Below, in pieces: positions 1 through 5,806 of a stretch of DNA of 9,952 nucleotides (position 1 is the stretch's first letter; every line of letters begins with the position of its first letter). The position numbers and the translations under genes were made by a program. Under the pieces are notes generated by a model, which did no database searches, was not told the DNA's origin, and worked only from the letters and a program-made list of their open reading frames with translations. The stretch lies in NCBI GenBank assembly GCA_003661905.1, contig QMXA01000014.1, forward strand, positions 1 to 9,952, written 5' to 3'. Source of the stretch: Thermoprotei archaeon. Lineage in GTDB: Archaea > Thermoproteota > Thermoprotei_A > Sulfolobales > Ignisphaeraceae.

Positions 1-198
1 ATGAATAATGAAATATCTGAGGAGGGATTGAATAAGCTCATAGACGAGCTTATAGCATCAGGCTTATTAGTTGAAGTAATTAATGTAACAAAAAGACATG
101 TTTACAGAAAATATATCTCTCCAGCATATGCTATTAATGTATGGAAAGCTCTGCCTAAGATCATAAACTTTGAGACTAAGTGTGAAGTTACATACTAG
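1..198 (+). CDS. C-terminal fragment of an unidentified protein (5' truncated by window edge)
   Basis: The frame is open from the first base to a TAG at 196-198, giving 65 residues. Base 1 happens to be ATG, but the reading frame touches the window edge, so this is more likely an internal methionine than the true start. The segment reads as helix (residues 6-20, DELIASGLL-like), a short strand-turn-strand (VEVINVT...RKYISP), then a C-terminal helix. That resembles the last part of a winged-helix domain, but the similarity is weak and I do not recognise the family. The stop lies directly next to the 3' end of the putative minus-strand guide RNA at 200-257, so the two transcripts would meet tail to tail. 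Confidence 0.45.
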   Translation: MNNEISEEGLNKLIDELIASGLLVEVINVTKRHVYRKYISPAYAINVWKALPKIINFETKCEVTY

Positions 199-199
199 T

Positions 200-257
200 T
201 ACTCAGATGGATCGGGCCTTCATCATGTAATCAGACTGGCGTAGGCTACATCACGTA
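200..257 (-). ncRNA. Putative C/D box guide sRNA 1
   Basis: Read on the minus strand, the segment has the full layout of an archaeal C/D box sRNA: C box GTGATGT (254-248, one mismatch to RTGATGA), a 13-nt guide AGCCTACGCCAGT (247-235), D' box CTGA (234-231), a 4-nt spacer TTAC, a perfect C' box ATGATGA (226-220), a 13-nt guide AGGCCCGATCCAT (219-207) and D box CTGA (206-203). TAC before the C box (257-255) can pair with GTA after the D box (202-200), giving a short terminal stem. A TATA-like box sits about 26 nt upstream of a start near 262. By the N+5 rule the guides would direct 2'-O-methylation of the G at position 5 of ACTGGCGTAGGCT (D' guide) and the A at position 5 of ATGGATCGGGCCT (D guide). 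The actual target RNAs could not be identified by eye. Confidence 0.7.
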
Positions 258-267
258 GGCTACATCA
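241..267. repeat. Tandem duplication of a 14-bp unit (13 bp + 13 bp with 1-bp spacer)
   Basis: GTAGGCTACATCA occurs at 241-253 and again at 255-267, separated by one C. On the minus strand each copy reads as a C-box-like ATGATGT or GTGATGT followed by AGCCTAC. The duplicated unit is therefore exactly the C box plus the first seven guide bases of the putative sRNA. Only the inner copy (254-248) has the right spacing to the D' box. The outer copy lies at or upstream of the predicted transcription start and is probably a slippage duplication. Confidence 0.85.
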
Positions 268-280
268 TTTACTACAGCAA

Positions 281-292
281 CTATTTTTATAA
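281..292 (-). promoter_or_regulatory. TATA box of C/D sRNA 1
   Basis: The minus strand reads TTATAAAAATAG, centred near 288. A start about 26 nt downstream falls at about 262, a few bases before the C box at 254. The element lies immediately downstream of the D box of the second putative sRNA (297-300), so the two small genes are packed head to tail. Confidence 0.5.
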
Positions 293-348
293 CATATCAG
301 TAGGGGGGCTAGGCCTCATAGATCGGTGATCTCGGCACTCATCACTGT
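292..348 (-). ncRNA. Putative C/D box guide sRNA 2
   Basis: On the minus strand this has a perfect C box GTGATGA (345-339), a 12-nt guide GTGCCGAGATCA (338-327), a D'-like CCGA (326-323, one mismatch), a 3-nt spacer TCT, a degenerate C' ATGAGGC (319-313), a 12-nt guide CTAGCCCCCCTA (312-301) and a perfect D box CTGA (300-297). Both guide spaces are exactly 12 nt. ACA before the C box (348-346) can pair with TGT after the D box (294-292). The stretch is GC-rich compared with its surroundings, as expected for a structured or guide RNA in a thermophile. Predicted targets are TGATCTCGGCAC (methylated C at position 5) and TAGGGGGGCTAG (methylated G at position 5). The weak internal C'/D' pair is normal for the family, but it makes this call a little less certain than sRNA 1. 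Confidence 0.6.
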
Positions 349-368
349 ATAATTAAAATCTCTGAACA

Positions 369-377
369 GTTATAATT
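369..377 (-). promoter_or_regulatory. TATA box of C/D sRNA 2
   Basis: The minus strand reads AATTATAAC, with core TTATAA at 375-370 centred at about 372.5. Twenty-six nucleotides downstream is about 346.5, directly before the C box at 345. This tight agreement supports the sRNA call independently of the box motifs. Confidence 0.5.
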
Positions 378-391
378 AGTGATGCTCATTG

Positions 392-400
392 AAAATATTT
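392..400 (+). promoter_or_regulatory. Candidate TATA box for the 491-1741 gene
   Basis: AAAATATTT, centred at 396, predicts a start near 422. That would give a leader of about 18 nt to a CTG at 440, but about 69 nt to the ATG at 491. The short leader with an SD-like GAGGGG inside it fits the upstream start better. Confidence 0.35.
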
Positions 401-427
401 CCCTAGGCATATACTAAACTAGATATA

Positions 428-433
428 GAGGGG
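428..433 (+). promoter_or_regulatory. SD-like GAGGGG that argues for a start upstream of ATG 491
   Basis: GAGGGG is one mismatch from the archaeal SD core GAGGTG. It lies 6 nt before a CTG at 440 and 9 nt before an ATA at 443, both in frame with the downstream gene. No comparable motif precedes the ATG at 491, whose upstream context is A/T-rich (CCAAAATAATA). Confidence 0.35.
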
Positions 434-490
434 TTTAACCTGATAGAGGAGTGTCTAAACGAATTCAGAGGTTATGTCGCCAAAATAATA

Positions 491-1741
491 ATGTGGCTAG
501 CTAATGTAGATCCTGAACGGAAGCTTGAATTTAAAGATCGAAAACTATATGAACAATTATCATCACTATCTATGGAAGCTAAGAAATTATTTGTAGAATG
601 TTTACTCAAAGAATCTCTTAATGAAGCTAGGGAATGGATAGATTTATTCAATAAGGAGCTGGAAAGAGCTGCCAAAGCTATAGGAGCTATTGGCTGGTTA
701 TTCAGTAAGGAATTCAGGAGCTTTTTAGTAGATCCCGAAGCTCACTTAATCAAGAAACTATTTATTTACTTCCATGATGTGTTGAGAGGTCGCATATCCC
801 TTGAAGAATTTGAAGAGAAAGGAAGAGCTGCTATAAGAACCTCTTTGAGAACCAATATGAGATCTCTGTACCAGAACTGGGGATTAGCTGCAATACTAGA
901 GTCACTAGGTAGGAATTATAATGCAAAGATACTGTATCCGGAACATAAATACGTATCATTAGAAAGAAGCGGAAAACAAAGAACAGGTACTATACCACCA
1001 AACATAATACTTAAACTAAGTAATGGAGGAGAGCTAAGTTTCTTTCTTGAAGCTCCAAGACCTGTAAGTTGGGCAGATACACATGATCTCCAAAGAGTTT
1101 GGAAGCTCTACACAACACTAAGACCTGATCTTCTTATTTACGGTGGGCGCATAATGAACATACTTGATTTATCTTCCGAACCTCCAATAAAAAGACCCAA
1201 TATAGTATTGGAGTTTAAAGAACTTGAAGATTGGTATGTAAGAATAAGAGACCTTAGAGGACCATTTATAAAGAGATTAAGTGCTGAGGAATGGAGATCT
1301 AGATGGGTTAGAGGTCTCTGGGAGGGTTTAGCAGATGTCCTAGGTGTTAAGAGAGAAGTTCTTGAGGAAGATAAGAAACTACCAGCAACAGCTCTTAGGG
1401 TCCATGAAACAAAGCTCATTCAACTCTATAAAGCCGTTTACAAACCTGATAAAATGCTACTAGTATGTAGAGCTAAAATGCCAGAGAACATAGCTTCCGA
1501 ACTTGAGAGCGTTGGAATAATAGTTTATCATGATGTAGGTTTTGATGCTTCCGCCTTGGAACCTGTTGCTGATGAAATTGCTCGCTTCTCTAAGAGGGTT
1601 GAGCCAGTGTATATAACATCTACAGAAATTAGGAAAATATTAGGAATTGATAGGGTAGATGAATCAAAACTTTTAGAAGCTCTCGTGAAGTTTTTGAAAA
1701 TGAAAAGAGAGGAATTCAAAAGATTCTTAGAATCTCAGTAA
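491..1741 (+). CDS. Uncharacterised protein with PD-(D/E)XK nuclease-like core; true start may be at 440
   Basis: I do not recognise the family by name. The N-terminal half (residues 1-150) is helical and charged. A mixed alpha/beta core follows, with RPDLLIYGG (D213), then about 27 residues on, the strand IVLEFKE (E241-x-K243). D...(E/D)xK is the signature of PD-(D/E)XK nucleases, and an earlier strand SFFLEAPRP adds another acidic residue. After this comes a second alpha/beta segment (KMLLVCRAKMP...GIIVYHDVGFDA) and a lysine/glutamate-rich C-terminal helix. The frame stays open upstream to 407, with 17 more plausible residues (LIEECLNEFRGYVAKII) from a CTG at 440 but no ATG, GTG or TTG. The start is therefore uncertain: 491 is the only conventional codon and 440/443 has the better ribosome site. 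The 3' end is 2 nt from the convergent gene at 1744. The nuclease role is an inference from motif spacing only. Confidence 0.8.
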   Translation: MWLANVDPERKLEFKDRKLYEQLSSLSMEAKKLFVECLLKESLNEAREWIDLFNKELERAAKAIGAIGWLFSKEFRSFLVDPEAHLIKKLFIYFHDVLRGRISLEEFEEKGRAAIRTSLRTNMRSLYQNWGLAAILESLGRNYNAKILYPEHKYVSLERSGKQRTGTIPPNIILKLSNGGELSFFLEAPRPVSWADTHDLQRVWKLYTTLRPDLLIYGGRIMNILDLSSEPPIKRPNIVLEFKELEDWYVRIRDLRGPFIKRLSAEEWRSRWVRGLWEGLADVLGVKREVLEEDKKLPATALRVHETKLIQLYKAVYKPDKMLLVCRAKMPENIASELESVGIIVYHDVGFDASALEPVADEIARFSKRVEPVYITSTEIRKILGIDRVDESKLLEALVKFLKMKREEFKRFLESQ

Positions 1742-1743
1742 AT

Positions 1744-3003
1744 CTATTCTAATGCTAGCTTTCCATAGTCTATGTATCCTATCCCTAGTAGCTCAGCTAT
1801 ATATCTAAGCTCCTCTCTTACATCGCCAGGTATCAGGACGTGATGATTACTTATTGCTATATCAATAAGCTTCTCTGCACTAAAATCAAGCTCAAGAACT
1901 GCTTGAGTTCTACACATGTGAGGACTTATCATTCCACTCCTAGCAATTCTGACTTTGGTAGCTGCCATTTCCGTGAAATCATAACTTATTGATGTTAGCG
2001 TATATGTATTTTCTTTGAGTTCTCCCGATATTGAATAGGGATAATTAGATTCGAAATGTGTTGTAAGAATTCCTCTCTTAATCATTGAAGGTGCTATTGT
2101 GCAGTGGGCTATTACTAATTCTCTATCTTTAACCATAGAGGGATTCGCTATCCAACCTGAATAACCTGTCAATTCCTTAGATATTACCATAAGTACTAAA
2201 GATCTGAGATCTGCTTCACAAGCTGCTATGATTCCTTCATTATTTAACATTGCAAGTGCTATGCATGGGGTATATCTATGCTCTATTAAGAATGGGAAAC
2301 AATCTATAGCTAAGGCATCAAGACCCATATCATCAACAATTCTTCTCATAGCTAAATACAATGATAATATTTTATCTATTATTACTACATTAATTTCTTC
2401 CAATGATAGTTTAGATCTGAGAATATCCTTAGCCTTATTAATGCTTTCCTTATCTATTTTCTCTGCCTCAGAGAGTACATCACTATGAGGTATTAGAATT
2501 GCTTCAGAATCAAAAATCTCTTTCAAATACCTAGCTTCCTCTGGTAATTCCTTAGGGCCTATGATCCCTATTCTCATTTTCTTTACCTTCATTGCTGCTT
2601 TACCTACTCTAATGCATCTCTCAATACTAGAGCCACAGGTTAGAGGCTCTGTACATGTAAAGATTACTAATGGTATACCTTCGAGATCTAGTTTAGATCT
2701 AGCTGATAGAGCTGATGCAAGACTATTATGCTGACCATGTGCAAGAGCTATACCTGCTCTAAACTCCGATTCTGATAATATTATTCGTGCTAACTTACTA
2801 GTTCCTCCAGTTAAGAATATAAGTAATGGTGGGGATTCCCCTATTCTCTTAGCAACATTTTTAGACTCATTAATATTCTTCACAACGCTTAATACTTCAA
2901 TATCGAATTGCTTGAAATGCTCCTTGAACACTTCAAGTATTGATTCATAATATTTAACGCCATGCAGCTCTGAAGCTAGTGGAATGGCAAGGATCTTAAC
3001 CAT
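1744..3003 (-). CDS. L-fucose/D-arabinose isomerase-like sugar isomerase family protein
   Basis: This 419-residue protein looks like the fucose isomerase-like family (COG2407 type) of soluble ketol isomerases. The N-terminal Rossmann-like domain has a FLTGGTSK turn (63-70), AHGQHNS (88-94) and a CTEPLTCGSS segment (117-126). The second domain contains GLDALAIDCFPF (227-238), then ACEADLRSLVLM (261-272), a motif typical of the family (E263 and D265 are plausible metal or catalytic residues). The C-terminal region has AHCTIAPS (299-306), TTHFES, a YDFTEMAATKVRIARSG stretch, and NHHVLIPGD (386-394), which matches the His-rich family ending. The length is normal. Substrate cannot be read from the sequence, and no sugar transporter or kinase is next to it, so a pentose/fucose pathway role is only a guess. 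The start is ATG, with a TATA box about 35 nt upstream (short leader). The 3' end abuts the convergent gene at 1741. Confidence 0.85.
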   Translation of the reverse strand: MVKILAIPLASELHGVKYYESILEVFKEHFKQFDIEVLSVVKNINESKNVAKRIGESPPLLIFLTGGTSKLARIILSESEFRAGIALAHGQHNSLASALSARSKLDLEGIPLVIFTCTEPLTCGSSIERCIRVGKAAMKVKKMRIGIIGPKELPEEARYLKEIFDSEAILIPHSDVLSEAEKIDKESINKAKDILRSKLSLEEINVVIIDKILSLYLAMRRIVDDMGLDALAIDCFPFLIEHRYTPCIALAMLNNEGIIAACEADLRSLVLMVISKELTGYSGWIANPSMVKDRELVIAHCTIAPSMIKRGILTTHFESNYPYSISGELKENTYTLTSISYDFTEMAATKVRIARSGMISPHMCRTQAVLELDFSAEKLIDIAISNHHVLIPGDVREELRYIAELLGIGYIDYGKLALE

Positions 3004-3034
3004 ACTAATCCCATTATCTAAATTTCAAACAATG

Positions 3035-3042
3035 ATAAAAAG
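3035..3042 (-). promoter_or_regulatory. TATA box of the fucose isomerase-like gene
   Basis: The minus strand reads CTTTTTAT (3042-3035). The predicted start is near 3012, leaving a leader of about 9 nt before the ATG at 3003. It shares the 108-bp divergent intergenic region with the promoter of the gene at 3112. Confidence 0.45.
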
Positions 3043-3080
3043 ACTTACTCAAGTAAAAGGACATAAACATGTAAATAGTC

Positions 3081-3095
3081 TTTAACAAATAAATA
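3081..3095 (+). promoter_or_regulatory. TATA-region promoter of the coiled-coil transglutaminase-like gene
   Basis: TTTAACAAATAAATA ends 17 nt before the ATG at 3112. TTTAAC is centred about 28 nt upstream of the ATG, so the transcript is probably leaderless or nearly so. No GGTG-type ribosome site is present between them. Confidence 0.4.
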
Positions 3096-3111
3096 TGTTT
3101 AGGGCTTATAG

Positions 3112-4371
3112 ATGAGTAAGTTAATATATTTGACAATAATCTCGATCCTCATTATAGGAATTCTAAGTTATGTAGCTTTAAATCTTTACTTAATGAATAG
3201 AGAGTTAAATGAGGAGATTAGAAACACTATTAACAAATATGAAATACTGAGAAGTAGGGTCAAGTCCCTTCAAAGTACATTGAGTAATTTAAACTCCTCA
3301 TATCAATCTCTACAAAAGGATTACAAAGAACTGGAAAGCGAATATAGAGACTTACTAAATATGTATAACAATACCATCAGAAATTTCAATGAGTTGAGAA
3401 CTAAATGTAAAGATTTAGTAGAGAAATACAATTCCATAGTACTCAAATATAGTGAGTTAGAGTCAGAACATCAAGAACTTCAGATACTCTATAACGAATC
3501 AGTTGAGAAGCTTCATAATCTACAGAAGGATTATCAAGAACTCAAGCACAACTATGATGAATTATCTCTTAAGTACTTTAAGCTTGAAACAAAGTATCAA
3601 GAACTGATACTAAATTATAGCAAATTGAAAATAGCTTTTGAGAAGTTAAAGAGCTTTAATAAAACGTTCATAAGTAGCTACAATGCTTGGAGAAGTTTTG
3701 CTACCTCATACACGTATTTAAATAATGAAACTATTAGAAGGGTATTTAGTCATAAGGAATTGGAGTCCTTGAAGTCAACAGTTAATGATGTTTTAACTAA
3801 TCCTAGTGATTTCTGGAATAGCATTGAAGAGCTTTATCGCTTTGTAGATGTCAACATTTTCTATTCAAATGATCCTCCAATACCATTACCGCCCACATTT
3901 GATGAATTACTTATAGGTACTTTCATTAACCGAACCAGAAATGAATTGATACAATCACCATCGGAAACTCTTACTAGGAGGGAAGGTGATTGTGAAGACC
4001 AAGCTATACTACTTTATGCATTGATGAAAAGCTATTTCATAAATATATTAAAGGAAGATCATGTAATGTGGCTTATGTTAATTAGAATGGGTAATGGTCA
4101 GGGTCATGTGGCTGTAGCATTTCCCTCTAAAGATGGTAAACTCACAATCTTAGATCCAGCCGGGCATTATTATACAAAGGACTTATTGAGGAAACTTACT
4201 TCTAATGATCCCTTCGAAGAGCTAGCTAAATACTCTGATTTATGGTCATTATATGGAGGCATAAAATGGATATGGCTTTTGAAAGTAGATATAGATAAAG
4301 GAATATTTAATGTCGAAGCTGAAGGAGATATAGATACTATTGCTAAATATATAGCTACCAATTACAAGTAA
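3112..4371 (+). CDS. Membrane-anchored coiled-coil protein with C-terminal transglutaminase-like (papain-fold) domain
   Basis: Residues 4-27 form one hydrophobic helix (LIYLTIISILIIGILSYVAL) that serves as a signal anchor or uncleaved signal peptide. Residues 30-185 form a long coiled coil built from repeated Y/L-x-x-L/S-x heptads (QSLQKDYKELESEY, QELKHNYDELSLKY, KYQELILNYSKL). The C-terminal part (about 200-419) contains a transglutaminase-like core with an apparent Cys-His-Asp triad: GDCEDQA with C294, GHVAVAF with H332 and LDPAG with D348. The anchor and many Asn-x-Ser/Thr sites suggest the coiled coil and enzyme domain face the outside of the cell. Archaeal transglutaminase-like proteins are thought to be proteases or amide-modifying enzymes, but the substrate here is unknown. 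It may be tethered into or act on the cell envelope. It stands alone on its strand, with 80 nt before the next gene. Confidence 0.85.
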   Translation: MSKLIYLTIISILIIGILSYVALNLYLMNRELNEEIRNTINKYEILRSRVKSLQSTLSNLNSSYQSLQKDYKELESEYRDLLNMYNNTIRNFNELRTKCKDLVEKYNSIVLKYSELESEHQELQILYNESVEKLHNLQKDYQELKHNYDELSLKYFKLETKYQELILNYSKLKIAFEKLKSFNKTFISSYNAWRSFATSYTYLNNETIRRVFSHKELESLKSTVNDVLTNPSDFWNSIEELYRFVDVNIFYSNDPPIPLPPTFDELLIGTFINRTRNELIQSPSETLTRREGDCEDQAILLYALMKSYFINILKEDHVMWLMLIRMGNGQGHVAVAFPSKDGKLTILDPAGHYYTKDLLRKLTSNDPFEELAKYSDLWSLYGGIKWIWLLKVDIDKGIFNVEAEGDIDTIAKYIATNYK

Positions 4372-4412
4372 TGAACTTAGTAATGAATGGCATTTCACTC
4401 CCTATTTGATAT

Positions 4413-4420
4413 CTTATTAT
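4413..4420 (+). promoter_or_regulatory. Candidate TATA box of the m5C methyltransferase gene
   Basis: CTTATTAT, centred near 4416, predicts a start at about 4443, roughly 10 nt before the ATG at 4452. The preceding gene ends at 4371, so this gene probably has its own promoter rather than relying on read-through. Confidence 0.35.
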
Positions 4421-4451
4421 CTCTCAAATGTAATAAGTTCTAAAGATAAGT

Positions 4452-5804
4452 ATGTCTAGAGTACCTATCGGCAGTCATGAACTAAGAATACTTGTAGAGA
4501 CCGTAAAGTTAGCTGAAGAACTAAAACCCAGTCAACAAGCTAAGCGCATGGTATTTAGAAAATACAAAATAATAGGTACTGAAAAGGATAGGGTACTCAC
4601 AGCGCTATTCTATGATATAATGAAGAGACTTGGGATAATAGACAAGATAATATCTGATGTAACTGGAATTTCCAATATTTTAATCTTGGATCCATGGCTT
4701 AGAGCTGCACTTAGAGTAGCTGTAGATCTCTTACTCTTCAATAAGGTATCAAACACTCTTAAAAACTTACTGAAATGGAAAGTAGCTGATTATATATCAT
4801 CTATGACTCATCCATATGTAGGTATGTACTACTGGGAAGTATTTGATAAAATATCATCATATGAGCTAAGACCTAGATCTAAAGATGAAGAATTAGAGTT
4901 CAAATATCTATTACCATTATGGCTCATAAGTAAAATTAAAGAAATTGTAAGATCTGATGAAGAGATGAGAAAACTTCTTCAAGCTTTTAATACAAAATTA
5001 CCATTAAGTATTAGAATTAATATATTAAAAACCAATGTAAATGAAGTATTTAAAGAATTGGAGAGAGAAGGTAAAAAGCCTCGAATTAGTTTACGTGTAC
5101 CAACAATCATAAAATTTGAAGGTCCCTATGATTTCGACAACTCCAAGTTATTTAGGGAGGGAAAAATAATAATTCAGGAAGAGGCAGCTGCAGTAGCATC
5201 CTTAATTCTAGGCCCCAAACCTGGTGAAACAATTATTGATATGTGTGCAGCTCCAGGAGGGAAGAGCGAGCATATGGCAGAACTTATGAAGAATAAAGGT
5301 AAGATATATGCCTTTGACATTGATAAACTAAGAATTAAGAGAATGAAGCAATTACTAAGGAGATCAGGAATAAGTATTGTAAAAATATATGAAGAGGATG
5401 TGAACAAAGCACCTAAGATCTTAGGTGAGGAAATAGCTGATAGAGTTATGCTCGATGCCCCTTGTACTGCTAGTGGTACACTAATGAAAAATCCTGAATT
5501 GCGATGGAGATTAAGACCAGGTGATATTGAAGAAATTACTAAGCTCCAATACAAATTGTTAGAAACAGCAATTAAATTAGTAAGACCTGGTGGAGTAATT
5601 CTGTATTGTACTTGTTCCATATTTCCCGAGGAAAACGAAGATCTTATAAGAAAAATTTTAAAGAAGCATAATGAACTTAGATTAGTACCCATCAAAGATC
5701 CGTACTTAGAAGGATTCTTACCAGGTACTATGAGAGCTTGGCCTCATAAACATGAAACTATAGGGTTTTTCTATGCATTGCTTAAGAAGAAAGATAGAGC
5801 ATGA
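4452..5804 (+). CDS. RsmB/NOP2/Sun-family RNA cytosine-C5 methyltransferase with NusB-like N-terminal domain
   Basis: This enzyme transfers a methyl group from S-adenosylmethionine to C5 of cytosine in rRNA or tRNA. Residues 1-150 are all-helical and resemble the NusB-like domain of bacterial RsmB. A linker domain (about 155-230) ends in the family motif KLFREGKIIIQEEAAA. The Rossmann catalytic domain follows: GETIIDMCAAPGGKS (SAM-binding motif, C265-K271), AFDIDKLRIKR (ribose-binding Asp), LDAPCTASGT (motif IV, C338), and YCTCSIFPEENE (motif VI, C388, the expected nucleophile; C338 is expected to help release the product). The ending FLPGTMRAWPHKHETIGFFYALLKK is typical. The 450-residue length matches the RsmB type. 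No PUA domain is seen. Which RNA and which cytosine it modifies cannot be told. It converges with the HD gene, with only 2 nt between stop codons. Confidence 0.93.
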   Translation: MSRVPIGSHELRILVETVKLAEELKPSQQAKRMVFRKYKIIGTEKDRVLTALFYDIMKRLGIIDKIISDVTGISNILILDPWLRAALRVAVDLLLFNKVSNTLKNLLKWKVADYISSMTHPYVGMYYWEVFDKISSYELRPRSKDEELEFKYLLPLWLISKIKEIVRSDEEMRKLLQAFNTKLPLSIRINILKTNVNEVFKELEREGKKPRISLRVPTIIKFEGPYDFDNSKLFREGKIIIQEEAAAVASLILGPKPGETIIDMCAAPGGKSEHMAELMKNKGKIYAFDIDKLRIKRMKQLLRRSGISIVKIYEEDVNKAPKILGEEIADRVMLDAPCTASGTLMKNPELRWRLRPGDIEEITKLQYKLLETAIKLVRPGGVILYCTCSIFPEENEDLIRKILKKHNELRLVPIKDPYLEGFLPGTMRAWPHKHETIGFFYALLKKKDRA

Positions 5805-5806
5805 GT

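Noticed and set aside
1..198. ATG at base 1 as the true start of a 65-residue gene
   Set aside because: The frame is cut by the window edge, so an in-frame upstream extension cannot be excluded and is more likely. Treated as a C-terminal fragment.
241..267. Two-copy repeat as a CRISPR or regulator binding array
   Set aside because: There are only two adjacent 13-bp copies with a 1-bp gap, no spacers and no cas genes. It matches an internal duplication of the sRNA gene.
281..292. TTTTTATAA as a plus-strand promoter driving a transcript from about 314
   Set aside because: The plus strand downstream shows no gene or box motif at suitable spacing, whereas the minus-strand reading places a start right before an sRNA C box.
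298..348. GC-rich stretch with a GATC-GGT-GATC hairpin as a tRNA or plus-strand structured RNA
   Set aside because: No T-loop, anticodon stem or acceptor pairing of a tRNA is present. The minus-strand C/D box layout with a well placed TATA box explains the stretch better.
451..504. GTG at 451 as the start of the downstream gene
   Set aside because: It is out of frame and runs into a stop (TAA) after 17 codons. Using it would need a frameshift for which there is no sign.
5174..5695. Long antisense open frame inside the m5C methyltransferase gene (173 codons), and similar shorter ones elsewhere
   Set aside because: They lie fully inside well supported genes, have low-complexity Ser/Leu/Ile-rich translations and no recognisable motifs, so they are shadows of the real frames.
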